Below are positions 43,650-55,046 of a stretch of 64,000 bases of DNA, one piece after another (position 1 is the stretch's first letter; every line of letters starts with the position of its first letter). The stretch spans positions 139,771,423-139,835,422 of the forward strand of contig OY998181.1 in NCBI GenBank assembly GCA_963921935.1. The letters run 5' to 3'. The DNA is from Galeruca laticollis. Lineage: Eukaryota > Arthropoda > Insecta > Coleoptera > Chrysomelidae. The notes under the pieces were generated by a model. The model made no database searches and was not told the origin of the DNA. It saw only the letters and a list, made by a program, of their open reading frames with translations. The position numbers and the translations under genes are program-made.

Positions 43650-43815
43650 TTTATATTTTGTCCACCGATGATTTTTGGGTATCTTGTTTTAATACCTGCA
43701 TTCACTGTAGTGTATATATGTTAAGATTTGTCTACATTATATATTTTGCTCACTTTTGTATTTTATAAAATTTTAAAGGGCTTGCCCGTGATTAAATAAA
43801 TAAATTATTATTGTA
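43650..43815 (+). repeat. LINE 3' tail
   Basis: Ends with aaagggcttgcccgtgatt and then ttaaataaataaattatta, the kind of 3' end seen in Jockey/CR1/R1-type LINEs. Possibly the 3' end of the LINE at 37018-38690, displaced by element 3. Confidence 0.5.
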
Positions 43816-44335
43816 TATCCTTTGTTTTTCTATATATCACAAAGTTTCTCTTATTATCTAATGATGTAATGTTTTTCACTAGCCTGCTAAGGGACATTTA
43901 TTACATTATGGACGTGCTTTCAAGGTAAATAAATGATTTTTTTTATTGGAATTGATTTCCATGGAAATATGCCGTATGATATGGAAGTATTTTTCCTGAC
44001 CATATTATCTTCCCTTGTAGCTACAAGTATCATCTTACAGGTGACAGTATAAATTTTCCTAAATTATACTTACTTTTGGGTCCTATAATTTGATAATAAT
44101 TGGAAAAAACTAATCTTACTGAGACTATGAGTAAACAGGAAGTATACATTATTTCAATCGACGTTATTTTATGGTTACAGTGCAACCAGAATATAGCTGA
44201 ATTGAAATACTGAAATAATAATAATAATTTAAATTAACCGCCAAATCCTTCATTTTAAATTTGTCACTATTAATTAGTTCCATTCCTAACTGAACGCGGC
44301 GCTTCACTTTTTAGTTTGACATTTTAGTGTTGTGA
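43816..44335. other. No gene recognised
   Basis: AT-rich non-coding DNA to the left of the copia remnant. Confidence 0.35.
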
Positions 44336-45358
44336 GATGTATAGTGTGTGGGTGATTTGTGGTCTATATACGAAACAAGTTGGTAAGGATGAAGGTAAAT
44401 TGTATCTATATATAATTTTAACTGGACCAGATATAGAAATTATCAATTACATTAAAAATTTGTTGAAGTTGAAGTTTGAAATGAAAGATAAAAGAGACTG
44501 AGTATTTTTTGGGTATAGTAATAGGTTACAAACGGGAAGAAGGAATTTTGAAAATAAACCAACCTAGATATGTAGTTGATATTTTAAAAATGTTTAATTT
44601 TGAACAATGCAAAAAGTCTGACACACTAATTGAACCAAACTGAATTTAGAGTTATGTAAATCTGATCCTGACAAAACACAGAAACTTTTCAGAGAAATCA
44701 TTGGATGCTTAAAGTACCTGATGCTAGGAACTAGACCCGATATATCTATCGCGTTAAATTTCTTTAGTAGATTCCAAGGTAGAGCTACTGACATAGTATT
44801 TAATCATTTGAGAAGGGTTCTCAAGTACTTGTATGGTACAGTTAATGTAGGTTTAGAATATAAACGCAATCAAAAGGTTAATAGCTTATCAGGATATGTT
44901 GACTCTGATTGGGGTAATGACAGTAGAGATAGAAAATCAGTTTGAGGTTTTATGTTTAAATTATGCGGCAACATAATTTCTTGGACAACAAGAAAACAAC
45001 ATTGTGTTGGATTATCAACCTGTGAAGCTGAACTGATTGCTTTGAATGCATGTGTTTCAGAAGTGAATGATTGAATAAAGTTGTTAGTGAATTAGGATTA
45101 CGTATAGGAAGAATAAAAATATGTGAAGATAATCAGGGATGAATAAGTATTGTAAAGAATCCTGGTAACAATAGACGTGTAAAACACCTAGATTTAATAT
45201 ACAACTTTGTAAGTGACTGCATTGGAAAAGGTTTTGCTGACATACAGTATATTGCTAGTAGAGGGAACCCATCTGATATGTTACCAAAGGGTTTACCAAG
45301 CAGTATATTTTATGAGCATAAAGAAAATATAGGTCTGAAAGATTTTAACGAGGGGGAG
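44336..45358 (+). pseudogene. Ty1/copia pol remnant: RT and RNase H
   Basis: Broken frames in order: CLYTKQVGKDEGKLYLYI, where the YVDD motif should follow but is lost; IEIINYIKNLLKLKFEMKD; YFLGIVIGYKREEGILKI; LMLGTRPDISIALNFFSRFQ. RNase H parts follow: YVDSDWGNDSRDRKSV, ISWTTRKQHCVGLSTCEAEL and RRVKHLDLIYNFVSD. It ends with a polypurine tract (agggggag, 45351-45358) directly before the LTR. Several stops and frameshifts; 5' part missing. Confidence 0.85.
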
Positions 45359-45680
45359 TGTTGTGAAAGTCACTTAAATCATTTGATGTATATGATATAG
45401 AGTAATGAAAAAGGAGAAGACGCGGTAACAAGTAGCCGTAGCTTAGATTTTAAGGTTAGTGTATACTTAGATGAATGCATGTCTTCATGTTGAATACTTT
45501 TCTGTAATAAAAAGCTTCCGTAAGTTAATAAGTGTTTAATAACTAAATTGGATGACACAAATAACAATATGGGGTATACCAGTTTTGTTATTTTTTTTTC
45601 AGTGTACCAGCGCAGGATTAATAAAGTACGTGAATATTTTTAGATGATAGTAATACCAAAATATAAAAAATATTGTAACA
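45359..45680 (+). repeat. copia 3' LTR
   Basis: Starts TGTTGTGAAAG right after the polypurine tract and runs to TATTGTAACA, about 322 bp, TG...CA. The 5' LTR is not in the window. Confidence 0.6.
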
Positions 45681-46179
45681 CGATTGTGGATTTCTTGAAA
45701 TAGATTATTCAGAAACAAGGAATATAATTTACAATTCTCTTAAAAACGTCTACAATTTCTCGTTAAATCGTTGAACTTTACTCCCGTCACAGTTGTCAAC
45801 TCTCCTTCTCAACTGTCGCACCTCCTTATATATTCATTTTCAAACTTCCAGAATGACATTTCGAACCCACCAGAATCATCGATCGAACAATCCAGAACAT
45901 TATATTGCTGTTCAACCTAACTGACATAGGACCACTCAAAAGGAAAAGAAGAATACCTAACCTAAAACTAATAAGGCAATCCAAACCACGTGACTTTTCA
46001 TCTGTCAAGATGGCGCCTGGTTGGCAAACAAAGGTTGTAGATTCCGTTTGTTAACATTGTATCGAGCGTTGTTCTGTTACTTTTGTGGTGTTTTTTGAGA
46101 ATTTTGACCATTTTTGAGTTGTTTGAAGAAGTCTTACGTGTTGAGTGGAATATTTATTAAATATTTACGTTGTTTCAAT
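45681..46179. other. Upstream region of the YqaJ gene
   Basis: GC slightly raised. No coding sequence recognised. Probably promoter and 5' UTR of the gene starting at 46180; the start context is tttcaatATGG. Confidence 0.4.
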
Positions 46180-48619
46180 ATGGAGAGTTCATATTTGAAG
46201 AAGTTATTGAAGGAAAATCCAAGGTAAATAAAATGATAATTTGTGCATTTTTCTCAGCTATTTAGTAAAGTTGTATGCCTAAAATACTTACTTAATTTGT
46301 TTGTAGGTATCTAATGAAACTGAAATTCATTAAGGATTTGGACCCTTTTACATTTGCATGTGCTGATCTAGACTACAGTGTTGGTGGCATTCCACCGGTC
46401 ACATACCCTGATATATTTGCGTATATTGTGTTAACTCACAGTTTTTACACACATGAGCAGATGAAAGCCTATAAGACCCTTGATGCTCACAAGTATGTTT
46501 CAGCTGGATTGGTCTTGAAAGTAGGAACAAAAATCATAAATGATTTTTATGTCATGGTTGGAAAAGTAAGTGTTTTATACTTCTTTGCGATCAGATTAAT
46601 TGGTAATCCTAAAAGCGAGGAGCAAAGATATATATCTAGATATTTATCAAATACTTAAATATCAAGATATATATGATATTGTATTTACTAGTATGTATTT
46701 GATTTATTGAGAATCCCAAAATAAAGAAATTAAAGAGTGTATGTACGCTCTCTTCTATTGACATTGACGAGTTTGATGAGAACTAATTTTTTTAATATTA
46801 TTTTATAATAATAACGTTATTGTTTTTCTATTTTCATGTTGATATATTGATGACTGAAGAGCATATTAATTTATTTCAGAGTTTTTGTTATTTATCGCTA
46901 TTTATCTATTATGGTTTTTCGCTTCAACATAATAGCATTTGACATTTTACTAGCATACTTAAATTATTATTTAGTTTTATATGTTTTTTTTTATATTTAG
47001 TTTTGAATAAACTTACCATTTCTGCGTTTTGTTTTCCATTATGTAAGCTTTTTCGTAAATATCATATAAATAATCACATTTGGATATATGTATATCAGAT
47101 ATATATATATCAAATATATCCGATATTTTGACATTTATACAAAATATCATGATATTTTTGCAATCTGCCTAAAAGTTATGATAATGATTCATCTGTTTTG
47201 ATGCATCTTTTTCAGTCATATTCATTGGAGTCTTATACAGTCTTTTTTCAGGTAAAACATTCAACGAAAGCCAGTGCTAAGCCACTTGAGGTTTGGTGTA
47301 TCATCACTGAAGATGGTTCCGTTTCAAGTGGTCACTGTACATGTATGGCAGGGAATAATGAAGTTTCTAGCCACAGTGGTGCTTTGCTTTTTGTTGCTGA
47401 ATATGCAAACAGAAATAAAGGTATAGTTTCATGTACTGATGTAGCTTTGTGGCCCATGCCATCGCTCTCTACAATTGTACCCATTGTGCCAATAGCAGAA
47501 ATGGACTTTGGTACTATGGCTGATCCAATCCAACATAACATTGCTATACCCACAATGTCAAAAGATGGTATTGTAAATTTATTGAGAAGGGTTGAAAGTT
47601 TAAATCGTACTGCTAGTATTATGAGGATAGTGGAACCATATGCAAGCACACTACAGGCAGCGTCAGCTATCACTTTACCAGTGATATTCAATATCTTTGA
47701 AGAAAGATATATTTATAAAAATTATGTAGAGCTGATGGACATATCAAAACCAATTGATATGTCTTTGACTACAGTTCAAACATCATTAATTGAAGAGCAT
47801 ACCCAGGGACAACATACTTCAAATAATTGGTATCTACAAAGAGCAGGACGAGTAACAGCTTCAAAACTGAAATCAGTTTGCAGGACGAATAAAAAATCAC
47901 CTTCTCTCTCGCTGATTAAAGGCATATGCTATCAAGCTAAAGCACTTTTCCGAACAAAAGCCACAGATTGGGGATTTGTTGTCATTGAACAGTATAAAAA
48001 AATCATGGAAGACAATCATGAAGACTTTATCATTAATGATGTGGGTCTGGTAATAAATTCAAGGTGGCCACAATTAGGAGCATATCCAGATAGATTAGTG
48101 TTTTGTGAATTTTGTTTGGGGGGAGTGTTGGAAGTGAAATGTCCTTACCTTTTATATACAAATAGTATCAAGGACATCAAGGAATATAGTAAATTTAATA
48201 ATTCTTGTGTTATTTTAAGAAATGGTAAAATCACATTGAATTGTGATCACTCATACTACTACCAAGTACAAATGCAAATGTTTGTTTGTAATTTGCAGTA
48301 TTGCGATTTTGTTATTTGGTCTCCGTTTATTTTTTTCAAAGAACGGGTATTTCCAGATTTTCATTTTTGGGAACAACATTCCAGAACTGCATTAAAAATT
48401 CATGCTGAAGTTATAATGCCTGATCTTCTGGGTAGATATTTCATCAGAAGTGAAGGCTCTGTAAAACTTAACTATTGGTGCAAATGTAGGAGTGTTGATG
48501 ATGGCACCCCAATGAAAAGCTGTGATAATGAGGAGTGCGAAATAAAATGGTTCCATTTTAAATGTGTAGGGCTTTTGGATACTCCAAAGTCACAATGGTT
48601 ATGTGAATTTTGTAAATGA
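46180..48619 (+). CDS. SWIM-YqaJ-PHD protein, intact three-exon gene
   Basis: Exons 46180-46223, 46307-46565 and 47252-48619 join in frame to about 556 residues without a stop. Start ATG 46180 (MESSYLKKLLKENPR). A SWIM-like part (~residues 115-150) has GHCTCMAGNNEVSSHSGALL; the third zinc ligand, usually Cys before Ser-His, is Ser. The YqaJ/PD-(D/E)XK exonuclease-like domain (~310-450) has QRAGRVTASKLKSVC, PQLGAYPDRLV with the Asp, and GVLEVKCPYL with the E-x-K, then YYQVQMQMFVC. The C-terminal PHD finger (~507-556) has YWCKCRSV, SCDNEECEIKWFHFKCVGL and WLCEFCK. Such genes travel with ISL2EU- and Kolobok-type transposons in animals. No defect was seen. Confidence 0.85.
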
Positions 48620-48652
48620 TTGATCATTTTTTCACAGAATATTTTTTAGTTT

Positions 48653-48658
48653 AATAAA
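48653..48658 (+). terminator. Polyadenylation signal aataaa of the YqaJ gene
   Basis: aataaa 33 bp after the stop codon, followed by a T/GT-rich stretch. Confidence 0.6.
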
Positions 48659-48929
48659 GCTTTGTGATATCGTTGATGAGTTTTTTTCAGTCAGAACCTC
48701 TGAATATCAGAACTTTCCTTTATTACAAAAAAATTGTAGATTAACTTTATAAAGTGTATCATTATATCTGCTGTGAAATAATACAATATTTTTGTCCTTA
48801 ATGCATTTATTGTTGAACAAATCATAGAATTTTGTTGTAAATGCAAATGATTGAATGAGTAAAATTCAAACGGAATCACAGAAAGGTGCAATTTTGTAAT
48901 AATCTATAAAATACAAAAACATAATAAAA

Positions 48930-49080
48930 CTGACAATAATAATAATAGCATTTATTGCCCAACAGTATAAACCATTTACAAAGCAAATACAAAACAAATT
49001 TAGGATAAAAGTTAAATTAAATTTAAATATCTGTACCGCACAGATTAGTACATTAAATATTGCAAAACAATTGCATTATA
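48930..49080 (-). repeat. LINE 3' tail fragment
   Basis: Minus strand shows ctgttgggcaataaatgcta followed by (tat)n, a form common at LINE 3' ends. No coding sequence attached. Confidence 0.45.
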
Positions 49081-49194
49081 TTCAAATATATGTATAAATT
49101 CCATTGAGAGTTCATGGTAATATTTTATATTTTAATTATTAATATGATTATATTTTAATTATTAATATGATAAAAACATATACTATATTTTTTT

Positions 49195-49440
49195 GTTTAA
49201 AGCGACATGCAAAAGCTGCTGGTCCATATGCCAATCGCAGAAAGACTTTTTGGGGGGCTATTTGGCAAGATATATTTTTCTAGAAAAAGTCATAGCGATC
49301 AATCAGAATTCATAGATTGTTTCTATGATGTTAGCCAATGATCTATGTAATGGTTTTATTGAGGATCATTATTTGCCAATTGATCTCACTGAGGACAATG
49401 AGGAGGTAGACGTGGAATTTAATTCTTATTTCAATTAGTT
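49195..49440 (+). pseudogene. Transposase C-terminal remnant
   Basis: Reads HAKAAGPYANRRKTFWGAIW, a frameshift, then EFIDCFYDV, and CNGFIEDHYLPIDLTEDNEE to a stop at 49438-49440. Looks like the end of a transposase protein. Its place 600 bp after the YqaJ gene suggests the partner transposase of the same transposon (ISL2EU-like), but the catalytic core is absent, so this stays tentative. Confidence 0.4.
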
Positions 49441-50001
49441 GATTATATAGGATCCCAGAAAGTAGAGTGCGGTTAGGTTAAGTTAGGTATCGTGTCCGGG
49501 AGAGTCGGATTTATACTACTTCCTATAATGTCACTATCAATGTGTCTTCCTGTATAATAATGTAGATATTTTTCTCAATTTACAATTATTTTCTTCTTAG
49601 CTTCAGCTTTTCATTCATATAACTTAACTTCTATTTATATTCTTTTACTAGATTTCTCTCTTAGGATAACTATTTTTACATTTCTCCTTCAAAAAAATTC
49701 AATCTGTCATCAATGTTTATTTTTCTTAGCCCGCCATGATTTCTTTTTCCTACTAGATTAATATTTTATTTCGTTTAGAGATTAAGTAAGGACTTCGCGC
49801 ACTACTCTTGAACACCTTTAAATTTTCTTATCTAATGATTTTTTTTACAAATTAAAATTAACATTTTTATTATTAATTAGTGGATTGATAATAATTATTT
49901 CAGTAACATTTATTTTCTCTCAACCACCTTTATAATTCATTTGAGTAAAGTTTTCATTGAATTTATCCTTTCAAACCTATCAATTTTATTTTAGTCCAAT
50001 A
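49441..50001. other. No gene recognised
   Basis: AT-rich, pyrimidine-biased non-coding DNA. Confidence 0.35.
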
Positions 50002-50845
50002 TACAGGGTGATTCATTACTAATTGGAAATAATTTAATAGTAGAATCCTGACTTCAAATTATGAAGATTTAACCCAAAACATCCAAATAAAATATAGCTG
50101 CTTACTGAGTTGTAGGCTGTTTTGTTTGAAAATTTAAAAGTTATTTGTGCTCAGTACTTTAAAACTGTTTTATCTATTCATTTTATATTTGGCAGAAATT
50201 ATTGACTCTGTACACCCTACCAAATTAAAATAAACAAACGTTTCTGGCTACTACCAGAGGCAAGTGACAGGTTAATCGTTCCCAAATTCTACGCCACTAG
50301 CGGAATGGGAATTTTAGAACAATTTTTTGATTCTCCAATACTTTTTACGTAAATAACCACCGTCTAACCTTAGTTGGCACATTACGGAAAAACAAGAGAG
50401 AGATCTTGCCAATCTTAGTAGATGTAAAAATAAGGCCTGTACAATGTACATAGTAGCATGTTTGCTTGGGGAGTGGTTCCAAATGTTTACTAACTTCGTA
50501 TATTCCTAAACGAAATAAGAATGTCTTAATGTTGTCAACTTTTTTGAACGATTAGGAACGATTAACCTGTCACTTGCCCCTGTCGTACGCCTCTGGTAGT
50601 AGCCAAAAACGTTTGTTTATTTTAAGTTGGTAGGATGTACAGTGTCTACACTATCTGCCAAATATGAAATCAATAGGTAAAACAGTTTTAAACTACTGAG
50701 CACACATAGTTTTTACATTTTTAAACAAAACACCCAGTAACTCAGTAAGCAGCTAAATTTTATTTAGGTGTTTTGGGTTAAATCTTCATAATTTGAAGTC
50801 AGGATTCTACTTTTAAATTATTTTGATGTTTACGTAACAATGATT
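50002..50845. mobile_element. MITE with ~270-bp inverted repeats
   Basis: The left part (tacagggtgattcattact to about 50290) and right part (about 50550-50845) are inverted repeats of one another. Both contain the aggattctac/gtagaatcctgacttcaaa block and the ctggtagtagcca block. The ~260-bp centre is unique and non-coding. Ends of the type tacagggtg suggest a mariner/Tc1-related element. Confidence 0.75.
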
Positions 50846-51771
50846 GATTTTTAAGAACTATTATTTTTTTTAGTCACGTTGGTTGAGACATTTATTATGA
50901 TTTAAATGAAAGAATCTGTATCGAGTTTTAAATTAATTATATGTGCTACAGCTGATTGATTTATAAGCACAACACAGGTGTTCTCGGCATAGACAAATCG
51001 AAAAGTTGCGCTCTATGGTTCTCAGGAGCAGTAGTGGCTATGCGTCTGCATTTGAAAACCGTAGTGAATACTTACTTACCAAGACGTGTTGAAAGCGTAT
51101 ATAACTATTTAAGATGGTAATGCACTCTCGATAAATAAACACATTAATTCAAAAAGTATACTTTAATGAGGGAAAAAAATAAACGTGGGCGAGGAATGTG
51201 CAAATAGTGTTATAAAATGTTTATGAAGGTTACTTAGAGTACACACAAATAATTGAAGAATGATCGTCGTAATTATGTATGGTCAATCTAAGGTTAAAAT
51301 AACTTTACGGTCGTAGATGTAATTAATTGTTATTTTAATTGCCTCAATATTCTCAAAACTAATGCTAAACACAACATATCAAATACGTTTGCGTCAAGTA
51401 AATTTTCATAGAGGTTTCAATTTATCTATGGTTTCGAATACAAATTGAAATAATATGAGTTGAGATCCATGACACAGGTGACAACAACACATTCACTTCT
51501 CACAATTAATATGGGGCACCATGAGTTGTCTCATGTTATGAGATTATTAGTTTGATATCCCTAGTAAATGTTTCCATAGTGAATAGTTATCTAGAATTGT
51601 TAGTTTGAAAATTTCATGCAAAGTTTGCTATTTATGTCACATTTTATGAACTTGTTACATAAACAATATTAGAGTGTAGTATAAAGCAGTCTTGTATATT
51701 CTACAAATTCTTATACATGTGACTGAGTATTGAACTTAGGTCATAGTCATGATTCAACTATCTATTAAAAA
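50846..51771. other. No gene recognised
   Basis: AT-rich with no coding segment. Confidence 0.35.
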
Positions 51772-51942
51772 TACAGCGTGATTACTTTATTGTTTACCTT
51801 CTTTTTACTATATTTAAAGTTAACGTCTCAATTCTTGTGCAGTTGAGTGTTTGTAAGTTACCTATATTATAATAATAAATTTTTAATTCATAATAAGCAT
51901 ACACTTGTCAATAATATGCATTTATAAAAAGAACACCCTGTA
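51772..51942. mobile_element. Possible short MITE
   Basis: Begins tacagcgtgattactttatt and ends in the complement of tacagggtgttctttttat, a weakly paired terminus like that of the MITE at 50002. Confidence 0.4.
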
Positions 51943-52073
51943 TGTCAAAATAGAAGAATATCCTATGACAGTTCAGGGATTTGTTAATATTGTTGCGAAT
52001 AAAAAAATTTCTTTTATTGTTATGTATAATAATCTTCGAATATAATAACAATATTTTAATTTATTATTTATAT
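51943..52073. other. No feature recognised
   Basis: AT-rich spacer between the short MITE and the LTR-like segment. Confidence 0.25.
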
Positions 52074-52388
52074 TGTAACATAGTTATTTTTGTCATTTTT
52101 ACTTATGTACAAAGTTTTATAAAAATCAACCAATGAAATGTCACATTGATTGATGACTTCAGTTTAGCAATCAAAATGAATTGTATGAGTAGATCCTGTT
52201 TAAGATTTTAACCAATCAGAGAAGGAAACTCTGGTATCCAGGAAGTCAGATTTTGGTTGCTAAGAGGGAGGACTATCAATAAATTTTTGAAAAAAAGAAA
52301 GTAGTTGGTTGTTCTGAACTGAATAGAAGAGATCTCCATATTGAATTTGGTGAGAGATTTTTATGAAATTTTGACAAAATCAGTAACA
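52074..52388 (+). repeat. Possible solo LTR with CCAAT boxes
   Basis: About 315 bp from tgtaaca to gtaaca (TG...CA). It has caaccaatgaaat at ~52127 and taaccaatcagag at ~52209, then a transcription-start-like region. Flanks share atat, too AT-rich to count as a target duplication. Confidence 0.35.
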
Positions 52389-52785
52389 ATATAATTTAAA
52401 CTAAAAGAGAAACATACCCTACAAATGTACATTGTCCATTTGTATATTTTGCGACTCCGCAACAAAATATATTTTGAATCATCCACATAAAAATTGTTCC
52501 TGGCTCCCGAATCTGTAATTACTTAAATACATCCTGCAGTTAACAATTATAACATCAACTGTGTTTCCTGTATGTAGCAGTTCTTGATTTATAGATAAAC
52601 CTTGTTGGAATTTTAAGGTTTAAATCCCTTGACGACAGTATTGCAGTCCTGACCTGGTTATATCAGTTTAAACCCCTAACTTTATTCTTTGCTGAAACAG
52701 TAAACAAAATCATTGAACTGTGGGAAGACACTATACTTCTTTGTAAATTAAATCGTATTCAAGTGTTTAATTAGATTTAAGGATT
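52389..52785. other. No gene recognised
   Basis: AT-rich; no repeat or coding segment assigned. Confidence 0.3.
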
Positions 52786-53146
52786 ATTTACATACTTGTT
52801 AATTGTTCATTCACTATTGTTTCTAAATCATTTTCATTTACTCGTCCATAATTGGCTTTGAAATTATATAACTTCCTCAGAGTTTGGAATAAAATAACAT
52901 AACATTAACATAACATAAAATTTCGTTTCAACGAATATTTATTTTTATCTCTGCACAGGTCACAAGTATTTTCCGAGCCAAATCACCTTTCAAATTAATA
53001 CATTTTATGTCCTTGTATTATATTTTTATATGTTGAAATTTATTATACTGTTTACTAATTTGAGTTCGATGCTTATTTAAATTGTTCTTAAAATATTCTG
53101 CGGAAAAACAAAGGCCTTACTTAGAACCCTGTTTGTTTCCAAATTT
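52786..53146. repeat. Direct repeat, copy A
   Basis: About 360 bp, very similar to 59273-59630 in the same orientation with scattered differences. Copy B overlaps the end of the CACTA-like transposase, so this unit is probably the 3' end of that transposon family. Copy A would be a separate, mostly deleted copy. Confidence 0.8.
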
Positions 53147-53530
53147 GGAAAGAGTTTCTGTTGATGATTCATTTTCTGATGATGACCATGATAAGGATCC
53201 AACGTTCCGCATAAGTGATACAGCCATGTATTGTGACATTATCAGAATCTATTTTCAATGTTGAAGAAACTACTGAGATCAATAACAATGATCTTGAAGA
53301 ATATTCAGAGACATACTTTGGGTGAGTTCAAATTTCATCAGAAAAATATATCGTACCAACTAAACATTTTCAACCAACGGATGCTAATGAAAGAGCAAGA
53401 GGAAATGTCACAAAAAAACCGTTGCATTTACTGCAAAAAGTTTTATAGCAGACTACCTGAACATCTGAAAATGAAGCAAAAGGAGGTGAAATTATTTTCA
53501 GCGATGCAGAAAGATGAGTCTTGTTAAATA
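53147..53530 (+). pseudogene. Zinc-finger protein fragment of unknown family
   Basis: Acidic start RVSVDDSFSDDDHDKDPTFR, a frameshift (LSEFIFN-type run near 53240), then NRCIYCKKFYSRLPEHLKMK, a C-x2-C with a decayed His pair. Proteins with this layout occur in insect repetitive genes, but the family cannot be named from the sequence alone. Confidence 0.4.
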
Positions 53531-55046
53531 AGAAATCAATGCACATGTTTTGGAAATATTGTTCGGGGTTCAGTTTTCTGAATCAGCAAGAAATTTGAAA
53601 CTTTGAAATCTAGAGTTACTGGTATATATTGAATCCAAAAGATAATTAATTTTCATTCAAGCAGGTCAAAATTTTATTGTAATTATTGTCAATATTTTTT
53701 TTCTGAATGGTTTTTATAGTTTGAATATTGTTTAATTCAGGATCTCTATGAAGACTTTTTTTCTTCGCTGTAATGCCCTCATCATTATTTCAGAATCTTG
53801 TTTAGATTTGAAAACCATGTTCTGAAAAAAGTTATAATTCTAGACCGACCCAGCTAGCAAGGACACGTCATAATGACGTCACTATTTGGTGATCACTGGT
53901 CGAAAATGTTCAGATGACCAAAAATCGACGGGATAATGACGTCGAATAGTTAACGTGTATAACACGACATGTTGTCACGTCATAATGACTACATTAACTA
54001 GTGATAACTCACCTGAAGAAATGAGATATATTTTATGTTACAATTTTGTGACTAATATTCATTTTATGAGGCTTTTTTTAATAATAAACAATGACACAGA
54101 AAAACCTAGCCTTTTATTATCTATTAAGACATACAAAAATTTAAAATCCATTTATTTAGTATTTAAACAAAACCTTCTATATATCTAATAATTATAATTT
54201 TAATTAGGAGACTTTTTAATAAAAATCTAAAATTGGCGGGTTCTAGTGTTGATTTCTACTTATTTCAATACTATGAAGGTTCCGCGTATGCGCTTGCGCC
54301 GCTAGGCGGTATGATAACCGATCCACAACGAACGGTGAACGACCATTCTGCCAGTGTTTTGTGGAAAGTTAACCTTACCTTTGTTTTGTGTTTTCATTAT
54401 TCAAATTCGGAATATTTCATCAGAGATAACCAAACATTTCAAGTATTTCAACAGCGACGCTTTTTTTAATAATAGTTATCTGATCTGTGGTGTGAACAGC
54501 AGCAAAAGGGATTTTTAGTGGTTATTACGGCAGGGGTACGCGCCAATAATCACGTCATTATTTTGACTTTTGAATAGGTGTTGGCAGTGTAACCAAAGAA
54601 TAGACTATGTAACGTTTTCCTTAATATTTTTGTTGTTTCATTGTGGTAAATATAATATTAATTATTATAGTTATCGTTGTATTTTTTAATCTGACCTTGA
54701 AAATTGGTAGAAATGTCATGAATGCTTTCTTTTTACATTATTTTTATTATCATCAGTAACAAAAAGTTGAATTTATGGCTATGGTGAAGTATAAAATTTA
54801 TTATTAAGAAACTGAGGAATTGATTGTGTAAATTGCATCCAAATTTATAGCCCTCAAACAGAAAGATAAAGAAGAAGAAACTGAGTAAACCATGTCTTTA
54901 CATACATTATACATTGAATTAAAATGGCTAAATTTCTACTGCTTTCATTTTCCTGGTTTCTCTTAATTAAAAGTAGATTTTATGCATTTTTATTAACTTC
55001 GTAATTAGCAGTGGTATTATTGTTTTGACCTTTATTTTGTAGTTTT
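53531..55046. other. Leader region of the DUF4806/CACTA-like element
   Basis: No gene. 53870-53990 repeats cacgtcataatgacgtc-like palindromes at 53872, 53935 and 53977, which could be subterminal transposase sites. 54280-54340 is GC-richer and may be a promoter. The DUF4806 gene follows. Confidence 0.4.

Noticed and set aside
47198..47251. Start of the YqaJ protein at 47198
   Set aside because: The bases before 47252 are an intron end (pyrimidine tract and cag); the upstream exons at 46180 and 46307 join in frame.
54233..54469. 78-codon plus-strand ORF
   Set aside because: No motif; it lies in the GC-richer leader before the DUF4806 gene.
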